Part shown: one piece after another, positions 18,324-27,878 of the stretch
How the letters are laid out: each line of letters opens with the position of its first letter
How positions within the stretch are numbered: position 1 is the first letter of the stretch
From: Paenibacillus gyeongsangnamensis
Lineage (GTDB): Bacteria > Bacillota > Bacilli > Paenibacillales > NBRC-103111
NCBI RefSeq assembly: GCF_027533625.1
Contig: NZ_JAQAGZ010000011.1
Coordinates: 186,001-250,000 of the forward strand
Direction: 5' to 3'
Length of the DNA stretch: 64,000 bases
Notes under the pieces: model-generated
Databases searched by the model: none
The model's input: only the letters and a program-made list of their open reading frames with translations
What the model was told of the DNA's origin: nothing
Position numbers and translations under genes: made by a program

Positions 18324-20351
18324 TTATTGAGTAAGACCAGAGTACATTTTTTTAAATCCTTTAAAAACAAGATAGATTGCTTCATCAATAAATTGTGTGG
18401 TAAACAACTTCTCATTTTCTTGGTCATTAAGTCCGTTATTAAATTTTACTCTTCTCAATATATTTATTATATTGTCATAATTTACAGTTTGGGTTCGGTC
18501 GCGCTGTGAAATAAAATTAAGCAAATCCTTATACCCGGGATTATTTTCAATTTGCCACGTCTCTGTTAGTTCCTTTGGAACATCCTTTCCAAGGATTACC
18601 TCACAAACACTCGCAGTTACTCCACCAAATCCACCAATCAGATAGAGCGGTATGTTGTGTTCAATAGCAATCATTATTTCTTCCAAGACACCCGGCATAC
18701 GCCCTTTATATCCCGAGTGTCTGCCACCTGCGCAAATTCGAACATTGCATTGATTAATCATTATTTTCCGCATTTCACTAAGTGAGCGACTCCATACGTA
18801 TAAGTTTTGGCTATTAGTTGGAGGTAAAAAGACGTCATCCTTGGGAATTAAGTCTTTTACATCTGTTGGCGGTGGCACTTCAGCCATTTTAGCAATTGTG
18901 CGATATTTTGCTTTCCATATCTTCATTTCACTGCCGTCGTTTGTATAAATCGGCCAAGCTATGAAATTATTAATATGTATGTCTTTCTGTTGTGTTCTTG
19001 CTTGTAATGCAAGTGCTTCATTAAACAAAAAATCGGTAAATCCATCCTCTCTAAGATCTCCGCCATAATTTAGAACTACACCGCGTGACAATAAATGACG
19101 AGCTATATCCTGTGATAATTGGACTAAGTGTTTATTTGTAATTCCATGATCAACAAAATCTTCATGAGATGGATCTGATATTGAAATTCCAATTTGTTTG
19201 TTAGCCAATGAACCTAGCTCAATTGTTATTGGCGTGCTAAGTTGGATTCCTATTTTATTTAAAAAAGATAATTCCTCGATATATAAAGGTGGTTCCGGGT
19301 ATATTAGTTTAGTCTTAGCATATTCTAAATAATCCCCACTCTTAATCAACAGCTTCTCAATATCCGATACCTCAGGCGGACGTGAAAATATTACTGCATC
19401 ACTTTCAATCCATCCGGCATTCTTATACTCCTCTAATAATTTATATGAATAAAAGAATCTGATGGTTTCTAATAACGTGGCGCTTAATATTCTCAAGAGG
19501 TCTGTATCACTTGGAGATTCATTCCCTAAATTAATATGTATTCCAGGGATGTTTGAAGCAAAGGGAAATCTTCGATCTTCAAATTGCTCCAATAAGTCTA
19601 CAGCTAGCATAGGTCTGTTATTCTCTTTGGCACAAAGAATCTCCCTCTGGCACCAATATCTGGATGAGTATGAATCCGTATGAATTGCAATTAGAGTAGA
19701 TTCTTGGATATGTCCGATTATCTCTTCATCAAATTTATAACCAGGGGATATGTCCGTTGCATCAAAGAAATTTCTCATAGAACTATTATCAATAAAGCTC
19801 TTTAAGGATTTCGCCAACGTAACACCATTGTTTCCGTCCTTTGCATGGCTCAAGAATAATTTTAAAGCATTTTCTTTACCTAATTTCCTTGAAGATTCAT
19901 TTAGTGTGAAACGATAAATTTCATGTGAGATAGAAATAAACAACTGTTCTTTGATATGTCTCGGATCGAATTCGTACGACCGAATGAAGTTTATTCCACC
20001 AAATAGTTCATTTAAAGAAAAAGCTGTCTTATCTAGTGCCACCGGGATTATTACATTATTTTCATTTCGGTCAATTGTTTGTAAATACTTAGACCAGCTA
20101 TAGTCAGCCACCATTTCCGTTCCTACAAAAACAAATATCATTGTTTTTTTAGATTTGAGATTTATAGTACTAGGAATCGTCTGCTTAGTGCTTGTTCTAT
20201 AGAAAAATGGCAAATTCATGGACCTTGAGAATGGCTTGTTCACATCACGTGAAAGCAGTGAAAAGCAGTATTCATAATAGGGTTTTACAACAGGATCATC
20301 AGCTGGGTGCCAAATAAAGTATATCGAAAGCGGAGGAATAAATGATTTCAT
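18324..20351 (-). CDS. TIR-SLOG protein
   Basis: The 675 residues appear to hold three modules. Residues 1-150 look like a diverged TIR-type fold (IYFIWHPADDPVVKPYYEY; TMIFVFVGTEMVADYSWSKY). Residues 160-300 form a TIR domain (LKLFLSHAKDGNNGVTLA; IAIHTDSYSSRYWCQREI, with Glu in the catalytic position). Residues 390-610 form a SLOG-type domain (IGISISDPSHEDFVDHGI; VVLNYGGDLREDGFTD; RICAGGRHSGYKGRMPGV; YLIGGFGGVT). The SLOG part probably senses a nucleotide signal and the TIR part cleaves NAD. The gene starts 12 bp after the ThsB-like gene with an AAGGAG site, so the two are co-transcribed. Confidence 0.8.
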   Translation of the reverse strand: MKSFIPPLSIYFIWHPADDPVVKPYYEYCFSLLSRDVNKPFSRSMNLPFFYRTSTKQTIPSTINLKSKKTMIFVFVGTEMVADYSWSKYLQTIDRNENNVIIPVALDKTAFSLNELFGGINFIRSYEFDPRHIKEQLFISISHEIYRFTLNESSRKLGKENALKLFLSHAKDGNNGVTLAKSLKSFIDNSSMRNFFDATDISPGYKFDEEIIGHIQESTLIAIHTDSYSSRYWCQREILCAKENNRPMLAVDLLEQFEDRRFPFASNIPGIHINLGNESPSDTDLLRILSATLLETIRFFYSYKLLEEYKNAGWIESDAVIFSRPPEVSDIEKLLIKSGDYLEYAKTKLIYPEPPLYIEELSFLNKIGIQLSTPITIELGSLANKQIGISISDPSHEDFVDHGITNKHLVQLSQDIARHLLSRGVVLNYGGDLREDGFTDFLFNEALALQARTQQKDIHINNFIAWPIYTNDGSEMKIWKAKYRTIAKMAEVPPPTDVKDLIPKDDVFLPPTNSQNLYVWSRSLSEMRKIMINQCNVRICAGGRHSGYKGRMPGVLEEIMIAIEHNIPLYLIGGFGGVTASVCEVILGKDVPKELTETWQIENNPGYKDLLNFISQRDRTQTVNYDNIINILRRVKFNNGLNDQENEKLFTTQFIDEAIYLVFKGFKKMYSGLTQ

Positions 20352-20363
20352 TTTTTAATCTCC

Positions 20364-20924
20364 TTAATGTGTTATTCCACAGACCTTGCATTTACTATTG
20401 TACTGCATCATAACTTGAGAATTTTTTATTAAATGGGCTCTAGAAGTCCTTGCATCATATGCTTCCTCAATTAATTCGCCTAATGCTACGGCTGTTTTGG
20501 GATAGGTCCAATATCGAGCGTAGCAATCATGATGCCCCGACGACCAATTTGCTTTTAGCCTAGGTGGAAGGTATGCAGCATTCCCTTGATTTGGTAAGAT
20601 AATTCCTAAAACACCATTTGGGGTGTATTCACCTTGTCGCAATGAACTTTTCAATTCCCAATCAATGTATCTTCTGCTGTGTGTACATCTCCCTATAAGT
20701 ACAATAGTTACAGTTGTATCTTCCAGGTACTTTTTCCTTATTTGAGTCATCACGTATTCAGGATTTGTACTGTTAATAAAATCATCATTGTCGTTTGCAC
20801 CTAATACGTAAGGGATAAATACTTTTTCTTCATTTGCAAACTTTTGTATGAACTCGTCTACTTCTTTTCTATCACCTCTGTAATGTGAAATAAAAACTTT
20901 TCGTCTGATTCCCTGATAAGTCAT
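20364..20924 (-). CDS. ThsB-like TIR protein (MTH538/DUF1863 type)
   Basis: This 186-residue single-domain protein opens KVFISHYRGDRKEVDEFI and continues FIPYVLGANDNDDFINSTNP and TIVLIGRCTHSRRYIDWELK. These are the features of the Thoeris ThsB TIR family, including the Glu of IDWEL. ThsB proteins sense phage and make a cyclic ADP-ribose isomer from NAD. The C-terminal CKVCG is an unusual extra and could bind metal. It lies 44 bp after the ATPase gene with an AGGAGG site. Gene order here (ATPase, ThsB-like, two TIR/SLOG genes) is not one I recognise from described Thoeris loci. Confidence 0.82.
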   Translation of the reverse strand: MTYQGIRRKVFISHYRGDRKEVDEFIQKFANEEKVFIPYVLGANDNDDFINSTNPEYVMTQIRKKYLEDTTVTIVLIGRCTHSRRYIDWELKSSLRQGEYTPNGVLGIILPNQGNAAYLPPRLKANWSSGHHDCYARYWTYPKTAVALGELIEEAYDARTSRAHLIKNSQVMMQYNSKCKVCGITH

Positions 20925-20968
20925 TTTTGTAACCTCCTAAAAATTTATCTTCAGTGAACTATGCAGCA

Positions 20969-23900
20969 TTAAATCATTACTTCTAACGAATGATGTTTAA
21001 AATTATTATTAATGAAGGTCTTTCTATTAAGACAAAACTCTTTTAGGCGACTGTCTCGAACTACATCAATCAATGGTTCAATAAACTCCCACTCTAAATA
21101 TTCCTCTGGGTTATCTTGATCATATAACGTATTGGAAATAAAATGAAATGCTAATTTTTTGAGCCGAATATTATTAGAACCACTTAATTTAGATATAGCT
21201 TCGATATAATTGGCTTTAAAAAAATCTTTTTGGCTTCCTTTTAATGATTTATACACGTACCCATAAGCTACTGCAGCCCCAGTTCGAATAATATGAGATA
21301 TTACTTTATTATTCTTAAAATAGTAGTAATCGTTACGAAGAAGTATATTGTGAAGTTCCATCTTCTCATTTCCCTTTTTATATATGAGATGTGAGAAAAG
21401 ATATCTAAGAAAAAGTTCAGTAAATGTAACTACATAACTATCATCATCTGTTGGAGCGATATAGGTACTAAGTTCTATTTCAATTGTCTTTTTATCTAAT
21501 AAATCTATTATCAATTCAACTGACCTTTCCAAGCTATATTCATTATATAATAAAATTCTTTGGAAATTATCAGCTGATATTTCCGCAATAATTTTATTCA
21601 TCTTATCGTTACTGCAAGCAATAAATTCATAAATGCATCTCTTTAGTTTTTGCAAGCTACTTAATTTATTCATATTTGTCCTCATAATGACTTTTAAATA
21701 TAGCCCTAAGCCATGATCTGATATTTCATTTATATATTTTGCTATCACAGAACATTTTTGAGGAATGTTTGCATTGGTATATTTCAAAAAATATAACAAA
21801 GAAAACAATTCCCTTTTCCCTTTTATTACTATATTTTCTTTAAATAAATATTCGAATATTATTTGCTGGTATTTTGTTTTTAGCTTTATAGATGTAAAAA
21901 GTAGAGTTTCTAGCCTTTCCTTCTCGATTAGTTCTGAACCAATTAGTTGGGATAAATCATCTTCTTGCTTTTCATTCTCTAGGTAAAGTATCTCGTAGAT
22001 CAGCAATTCTGGTCCTAGCTCATCAAATGATCTGCTGATCATTCTAAAACGCTCCCATTCATTTGAGCCAATATATCTAATAAATATTCTGTAAGCCCAA
22101 AACATCTTAAACAGCAATTGAATATTCATTTGTATAAGTATCTCTTCATTAAGATAGTTTTGTGTAACCTTTTGCTTAACAGCCAGTTGTGTATTTATCA
22201 ATTCATACAATGCATAACTTGCATTACTACCTAAAAAGGAAAGACTTTTTACATTAAATGATAAAGTGCTTTTTTCTACAGCATAATTTATAACTTTGTT
22301 CATGTCGTTCAAAACTTCTATTTCCAATTCATCTCTATTAGATATATCTCTATATGATATATCCAGCATCTTTTTCATTTTTATCTTTGTATATCTATTT
22401 ATAAAATCGAAATAACACAGATTAAGTAATTCTTTTTCTGAGTCACTCACTGTGCTTGCATAAACATGAACTATTAATGGATTTATAAACAATTCAAATA
22501 TAGTGTTTATTTCTGGAAAAAAATCTTCATTAACACTAGATTGAAACTTATAGAATTCTAGTATCTTAGTCAATGTGTTATACTTTTTGTTTAATTCAGA
22601 CATGTTCAAAAAAGGATAGACTACCACATTGTCTCCAGTATTACTGCTTTCATCATCATAACTATGGTCTATATAATACCTTTCAATAAAATCACTATCA
22701 TCGATAATGCAATACTCTTCGTATTCATTAATAAATAACAACCAGCTAATCCAATCATATTTAGTGAAATCTTCAACGAAATTTTTAAAATCCCGGAAAA
22801 ATTCTTTTCTTAAATTGCAGCATTGGTTGAAGTCATCAATTACAAATAGAAATCTTATTGAGTAATCAATTAAACCTGTAATTATATTATTTATTTCTTT
22901 TAGACTTCGATAATTAGTATTCATAAAATAATTTATGCTTTTTAGTAATGCGTTCTCAATATCGCATTCTCGAAAATCATCGACTTTCACGGGTATTCTA
23001 ATTGAAATTTCCTTTAAATTCACATTTATTCTATTATCGTATAATACTGAAAATGCAATATGCGTTTTCCCTGTTCCAGATTCACCACTTATAATAAACA
23101 CTTTATTATAGCTATCTGCTAAAAGTTTATACAGCCCATTTATTGACCTTTCATAATGTTCGGATATTCTATCATGGCTTAAAAGGAACTGATTGATTTC
23201 TCTGTTCAAACTAAAATCTATTTCTCTATAATTAAATTCAGCATCCAGCACTATCATTAGCCGTCTGCATAATTCGTTATGTCCTGGTATCGAATTATAC
23301 TCTCTATTAAACTCTCTCACTAAGGAGATGAGCTCTTCTCTCCAGGTTTTAGATGTTAGAAATCCCCCTAGTAGCTTATCTTTAATTATAGTTGAGTCAA
23401 ATCCCGGGAAAAACGGGAGTTTCTTAACCTCAGTATTAACAAATTGTCCTATTCTTACTGAATAAAATTGAACCTTATCCAAAAACTCTTTGCCTTCTCG
23501 ACCAATAATTTGTTGCGGAATTTCTCTAATAATTTGATCTCCAACTCTTAATTTTTCAAATAGATTTTTGTAGTTACTTAATTGTTCTTCCCGTAAACTT
23601 AAAATATCACGGTCCTTAAAAAATAGCGGAGTAATATCTACAGTTCTTTCATCTCGACATACTAACACATACTTCAATGGATTATCATCGATGTCTTTAA
23701 TAATTAGTTCAAATTCAAAAGATACTCCACCAGTAAAGTTATCTGCCTTTTCCTTATAACCCGCGGAAAGAACAACAATAACTTTATCTGAATGAATAAT
23801 GTTTTTGTACATCATCTGGGGGAAGCTTATTGCTGTTTCTTCTTTTACAAGTGATATATCATTTCTTGCGTTAAATCCATTTTCATTTAATAGTTCGGTG

Positions 23901-23974
23901 AAAGAATTTACGAATTCTATATGTTCTTCACTATCTCTAGAATAAGTAACAAATATAATAGGGGGTCGCACCAC
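20969..23974 (-). CDS. TIR/SEFIR-domain ATPase (STAND-like), first gene of the cluster
   Basis: This protein has about 1001 residues. Residues 1-150 form a SEFIR/TIR domain (IIFVTYSRDSEEHIEFVNSF; DKVIVVLSAGYKEKADN). A P-loop ATPase follows with Walker A SGESGTGKTH near residue 296 and Walker B FLFVIDDF near 376. The remaining 600 residues are helical with no repeat I can name and may form a sensor. This layout is that of bacterial STAND/NLR-like defence proteins, which oligomerise on sensing phage. The GTG at 23974 is chosen because GGAGG lies 7 bases upstream. An upstream TTG at 24013 has no site. Confidence 0.75.
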   Translation of the reverse strand: MVRPPIIFVTYSRDSEEHIEFVNSFTELLNENGFNARNDISLVKEETAISFPQMMYKNIIHSDKVIVVLSAGYKEKADNFTGGVSFEFELIIKDIDDNPLKYVLVCRDERTVDITPLFFKDRDILSLREEQLSNYKNLFEKLRVGDQIIREIPQQIIGREGKEFLDKVQFYSVRIGQFVNTEVKKLPFFPGFDSTIIKDKLLGGFLTSKTWREELISLVREFNREYNSIPGHNELCRRLMIVLDAEFNYREIDFSLNREINQFLLSHDRISEHYERSINGLYKLLADSYNKVFIISGESGTGKTHIAFSVLYDNRINVNLKEISIRIPVKVDDFRECDIENALLKSINYFMNTNYRSLKEINNIITGLIDYSIRFLFVIDDFNQCCNLRKEFFRDFKNFVEDFTKYDWISWLLFINEYEEYCIIDDSDFIERYYIDHSYDDESSNTGDNVVVYPFLNMSELNKKYNTLTKILEFYKFQSSVNEDFFPEINTIFELFINPLIVHVYASTVSDSEKELLNLCYFDFINRYTKIKMKKMLDISYRDISNRDELEIEVLNDMNKVINYAVEKSTLSFNVKSLSFLGSNASYALYELINTQLAVKQKVTQNYLNEEILIQMNIQLLFKMFWAYRIFIRYIGSNEWERFRMISRSFDELGPELLIYEILYLENEKQEDDLSQLIGSELIEKERLETLLFTSIKLKTKYQQIIFEYLFKENIVIKGKRELFSLLYFLKYTNANIPQKCSVIAKYINEISDHGLGLYLKVIMRTNMNKLSSLQKLKRCIYEFIACSNDKMNKIIAEISADNFQRILLYNEYSLERSVELIIDLLDKKTIEIELSTYIAPTDDDSYVVTFTELFLRYLFSHLIYKKGNEKMELHNILLRNDYYYFKNNKVISHIIRTGAAVAYGYVYKSLKGSQKDFFKANYIEAISKLSGSNNIRLKKLAFHFISNTLYDQDNPEEYLEWEFIEPLIDVVRDSRLKEFCLNRKTFINNNFKHHSLEVMI

Positions 23975-24589
23975 GCTTAAACCTCCATCAAAAAATCGAT
24001 TAAAAAAGTTCAAAAATTAAATGAATCTTCCAACAAACCTAATTATTCGACATGCAAGAAACATTTCCTGTTAACTGGAAACTCTATTGGCAAATCATTT
24101 CAGAAATATCCAGTAATCTGAGGCCAATGCCCTTGATGATAAACTAACTTTTTAAGATCTAGTTGGATCTTTTTCAGCATGTTCTATTAGAACATTGTTA
24201 TTTGAATAAAAGCAGAGCGGTAAGGTTGTTGCGGAATGATTACCTATGCCCACTGTTCTATTAGTGTCCCTCGTAACACGAAACTGCAGATTTAACGTCT
24301 CAGTCAATTATCTAGATAAACCGTCAATTGTATAGAAGATCAAGTATAGAAGCATCAAATTCAAAATCTTTACAATGAATCTCCGAGTATTTCATCAACT
24401 TTATAAATTCCTCTAGGCCATTTTCCTATTTACATTATTAAACTCCAGAGAATATACATCACAGGCCAAAGGTAGCCTCCTGGGAACTATTCAGTTAACC
24501 AGCTTTTTAAAAGAGTCCCGCCACGACTACAAATTTTACATCTTCAGAATATCTGGACGCTAGTCAGGCTTAATCCACAGAAAAAGCCG
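23975..24589. other. Intergenic stretch before the TIR cluster
   Basis: It must carry the promoter of the TIR cluster, but no clear -35/-10 pair, operator or gene was identified. Short reading frames here look accidental. Confidence 0.4.
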
Positions 24590-24966
24590 ACCGGTACGTT
24601 TAACGAAACATTGGCACGCGGGACAACCTGCGATACTGCAAGGAGAACGGAATTCGCCTAAGCGGACCTCGACTCGGACGGCCATCAGCGGATCAGCAGG
24701 AGCAGAAGAAAATCGCCAAGGCGGATGCAGCCGTTCGTAATGCGGTTGAAGGAAAGTTCGGAGAAGGCAAGCGCAGCTATGGGCTTGGCCGTATTCGAGC
24801 GCACCTTCAGGCGACGAGCGAGACAGTGATCGGGCTACAACTGCTGGTAATGAATCTCGAAAAGAGACTACGAGTTCTCTTTTTGCCTGTTTTGCAATGG
24901 CTGTTGTTGAGGTTCACGATCCGCTTGCGCGTGTCACCATAAAACGTGACCCGTTCAGCAAGCCCT
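24590..24966 (+). pseudogene. IS5/IS1182-type transposase, C-terminal fragment
   Basis: An open frame without a start reads RDNLRYCKENGIRLSGPRLG, EGKFGEGKRSYGLGRIRAHL and VIGLQLLVMNLEKRL. This is the C-terminal fifth of the same family as 8172-9742, from a different copy. TTCAGCAAGCCCT at its end (24954-24966) is the likely terminal inverted repeat. The next 256 bp up to tniQ hold no gene. Confidence 0.75.
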
Positions 24967-25222
24967 AATTAGCAAAGAATAATTTACTTTAAATGACTCA
25001 TGGTTCTTGTTTAATTCTTGCATCTCTATACCCCCGCTGATGTTCTTTCATACTTTGCATCAATTTTTTTAATAATGATTATGTAAAACTAAAACTGTGA
25101 GTTTTTTCTTGTTTACCCATCGTTTATGATCCTCCAGAATTTACTTATACACATTATTTTATTCGATAAAAAAAAACATAAACCTTCAACACACATCATC
25201 AGGCTGCGTATTCCGGAAATGT

Positions 25223-26935
25223 TTAGGCTTTATTCTCAATAAAAGCTTCAACCTCCTCTTTGTTGTACAAATAACGTTTACGGCCATCTTTAATGTAAAT
25301 AATTTTTTGGGGTACAAGAACTTTCTGTATAGCCAGCCTTCTTATGGTGTTATTACCTACATGAAGTAATCGCTTCAAATCAGACATGAAATATCCCACA
25401 TCATTGATTTGAGCTTCTTTTATATACATTATGCATTTTTCAAGTTCATGTATCTTAAAGTAGTTATCAGCAAGGCTTCCACTTTCGGTATCGGAAAATG
25501 GTTGCAGTACACCATTGAGAATAAACTGAATTAAATGAATAATTTTAAGTCCATTCACGGAGTATTTAATTAAAGCCTCATGAAAGCTAATTCCTTCTAT
25601 TTTTCCTTTAACAACTTCGCCGCGGCAACGGATTACTAAGTTTTTCACTTCTTGAAGTTCTAATTTCTCTACAGAGTTTGGAGTTATTTTATATGTTCTC
25701 AAGAATCCGGCATTAATTAACTTAGGTACTGAATCTCGTTGAATCCCCAAAATGAGGGCAGCTTCCTTTTTAGAAATGAGCATTATCTTTTCTTTTAGAG
25801 CTAAATTTAATGAGTCTTTCTCAACCATGTACCGTTTAATCGCACCTTTTTGAGTAGTCCTCATGACTAGCTTTTTGTTTATACTCAATTTCTCAACCGT
25901 ATCGTAACACATGCCAATGTTCGTCCTTATCTCGTCCTTACTAACATATTTTTTTTGTTGTAAAATCTCAGGGGCATCCCTAAATACCGAAAAATCCCTC
26001 CTTATAACACCTTGGTCTAACTTTTCAAGCCAAAACTGATCATATACCTTCTTTAAGGAAGCATATTTTACTGTTTCAAATAACTCCTCAAAACGTTTCT
26101 TTTTTTCATAAAATCGCTGCTTTTTATTGTAATTCTTGTTGCAAAAGTCAGTCAGTAACCTGTAATAATGATTAGGGAAATCTTGAAGCATCCAATAAAC
26201 GTTTCCTAAAGCTAATGCCATAGCGGAGCTCTTACGATAACCCATTGATTTATTATGAAATATTTGAATTGTTTCTTCGCTATTTGATATGTAACTCTTC
26301 ATACCCTCAAGTAAATGAAATGTGTGAAAAGACAGCAACAGGAAATCCTTTAATGATAAACCAAGAGGGAGATTAGAATAGTGTTCAATAAAAAATGCGT
26401 TGTATAATGCTAATTGTGCTTTGCAAAATAGTTCGTTACGATTTAATACTACACTTTTAGAAGATAGAAATTTAAAACCACAGGAAGTACAACATCCATT
26501 CATGAATGAGCTCAAAGGAATTGCTTTTCCGCAGCCCTGACAGCAGTCAATTAATTCAACTAAATGGTCAGTACATAAGTTTATTGAAAGTACTCCCCAT
26601 GTATACCGATGGAAATGTGAATCGTAAATACACTGAGGACAAAATTTTATTTTATTCCTCATTATAACTTGGTTAAATAACTTTGGACCCAGGTAGTTAT
26701 TAAGCTTGTTATGGGTTGATAAATGGAGCGTATCCTTACAAACTTCAGATAGAAAACTAATCTTGTTCAATTGTTCTTCATTAAAGAAATTATTATTTAT
26801 TTTTGCAATAGTCGAGTTTATGCAGGTTGCGAGATAGTAAATATTTGAGTAGTGATTAACGGATGCTACCCTATATAAATAGCTAGCCGCACTTTCTTGA
26901 AATAAAATCTTCGTCCTAATAAGAAGCTTTTCCAT
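25223..26935 (-). CDS. tniQ: TniQ/TnsD-family target-selection protein
   Basis: This 570-residue protein has the TniQ layout. The N-terminus reads ESAASYLYRVASVNHYS. A zinc-ribbon region follows with FCPQC, then CTDH, CQGCGKAI and CCTSCG (about residues 97-160). A long C-terminal part ends in a helix-turn-helix-like RRLAIQKVLVPQKI and YLYNKEEVEAF. TnsD-type TniQ proteins bind a chromosomal attachment sequence and recruit TnsC and TnsAB. Its ATG falls 4 bases after the stop of the 111-residue gene, so the two are translationally coupled. It appears intact and is the likely working target selector. Confidence 0.85.
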   Translation of the reverse strand: MEKLLIRTKILFQESAASYLYRVASVNHYSNIYYLATCINSTIAKINNNFFNEEQLNKISFLSEVCKDTLHLSTHNKLNNYLGPKLFNQVIMRNKIKFCPQCIYDSHFHRYTWGVLSINLCTDHLVELIDCCQGCGKAIPLSSFMNGCCTSCGFKFLSSKSVVLNRNELFCKAQLALYNAFFIEHYSNLPLGLSLKDFLLLSFHTFHLLEGMKSYISNSEETIQIFHNKSMGYRKSSAMALALGNVYWMLQDFPNHYYRLLTDFCNKNYNKKQRFYEKKKRFEELFETVKYASLKKVYDQFWLEKLDQGVIRRDFSVFRDAPEILQQKKYVSKDEIRTNIGMCYDTVEKLSINKKLVMRTTQKGAIKRYMVEKDSLNLALKEKIMLISKKEAALILGIQRDSVPKLINAGFLRTYKITPNSVEKLELQEVKNLVIRCRGEVVKGKIEGISFHEALIKYSVNGLKIIHLIQFILNGVLQPFSDTESGSLADNYFKIHELEKCIMYIKEAQINDVGYFMSDLKRLLHVGNNTIRRLAIQKVLVPQKIIYIKDGRKRYLYNKEEVEAFIENKA

Positions 26936-26939
26936 TTAT

Positions 26940-27275
26940 TTACCAACGTTTCTTTCTTTTATTTTTATAATATTTTTTCAACTTAATAAACTTTTCAAAA
27001 TACTCTACAATCAACACGGGGTCAACTAACTCAGTATCGGACAACTCAACCTTATTAGCAATTAGTAAACTCCCAAGGCTATTCGAAATTAGAATCATTT
27101 CCTGGTTTTTTGGATCGTAATAAATGGGAATTGACCATGAATTCATAAGGTGAGACTTCTCATACCAGCCTTCTTTTATTGCAAATGTACAAGAGTAATA
27201 ATTATCATTGAAATAAATACCTCTCGGAGTAACTATTGCTTCCCCAGAATCTAAGCTACTTGAAAAAATAAACAT
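26940..27275 (-). CDS. Small protein resembling a Mu-transposase C-terminal barrel
   Basis: The 111 residues read GEAIVTPRGIYFNDNYYSC, then SWSIPIYYDPKNQEMILI, with a basic KKYYKNKRKKRW tail. GIxFNxxxYxC followed by a hydrophobic strand and YDPxxxxxI is the pattern of the small beta-barrel (Mu-C) domain at the end of Mu/TnsB-type transposases. No DDE domain is present. It is coupled to tniQ, so it may act as a TniQ partner, or it could be a leftover of a second TnsB. The ATG at 27275 sits 8 bases behind AGGGG. A GTG at 27284 is the alternative. Confidence 0.55.
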   Translation of the reverse strand: MFIFSSSLDSGEAIVTPRGIYFNDNYYSCTFAIKEGWYEKSHLMNSWSIPIYYDPKNQEMILISNSLGSLLIANKVELSDTELVDPVLIVEYFEKFIKLKKYYKNKRKKRW

Positions 27276-27284
27276 TACAATCAC

Positions 27285-27450
27285 CCCTAACTAGGATATG
27301 AATCTATAAAACTAGCAATCTATTTGAATAGTATTATTAACGTAAATTAAAGAAATGATACTTATTAGTATCAATATTTATTTTCGATAATATACGCCAT
27401 ATGTTTTCTGTAATTAGCTTTGTCTACACTTCAAATAAGAGGTGTAGCTG
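27285..27450. promoter_or_regulatory. Divergent control region of the tniQ operon and XRE gene
   Basis: This gap separates the tniQ unit (minus) from the XRE regulator (plus). It holds a 16-bp dyad, GATACTTATTAGTATC, at 27357-27372, a fair candidate XRE operator. Confidence 0.5.
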
Positions 27451-27798
27451 ATGTCTGATAACATTCTAAAGTTAGTCGGAATCAAGATAAGGGAATTGAG
27501 AAAAGAACGGGGTTTATCGCAAGAGCAGCTTGGGGAAAAGGCTGGTTTCCATTTTTCATATATCGGTGGTATTGAACGCGCAGAAAAAAATATATCCCTT
27601 CTTAATCTTGAGAAAATAGCTATCGCCCTAGGCGTTGGAGTTCATGAGCTATTTAGCTATTCCAGAAATCTAAAAGACATTTCACGTACCAAAGAAACAG
27701 ATATTAGGGATATATTAGATTTGATGCTTCAACAGGAACCTAAGGATATACGTAGGGCCAAAATTATTTTAAGTGAAATTTTTCAAAAGAAAGTTTAA
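27451..27798 (+). CDS. XRE-family transcriptional regulator
   Basis: This 115-residue protein carries an N-terminal Cro/CI-type helix-turn-helix (residues 8-66: IRELRKERGLSQEQLGEKAG, YIGGIERAEKNISLLNL) and a short helical tail. A GAGGTG site precedes the ATG. It is transcribed away from the tniQ unit and towards the end of tnsC. It probably controls its own gene and the tniQ unit through the dyad at 27357. Regulators in this position occur in other Tn7-like and CRISPR-associated elements. Confidence 0.8.
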   Translation: MSDNILKLVGIKIRELRKERGLSQEQLGEKAGFHFSYIGGIERAEKNISLLNLEKIAIALGVGVHELFSYSRNLKDISRTKETDIRDILDLMLQQEPKDIRRAKIILSEIFQKKV

Positions 27799-27826
27799 AA
27801 GAAGAGACTTAGACGAGCTCTTCTTT
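27798..27826. terminator. Terminator between the XRE gene and tnsC
   Basis: AAAGAAGAG pairs with CTCTTCTTT. It lies just past both convergent stop codons and probably serves both. Confidence 0.6.
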
Positions 27827-27878
27827 CGTTTATAGTTATAATAAAGTTGCCTTTACGATTGTAAGAGCCGCGATTGAG

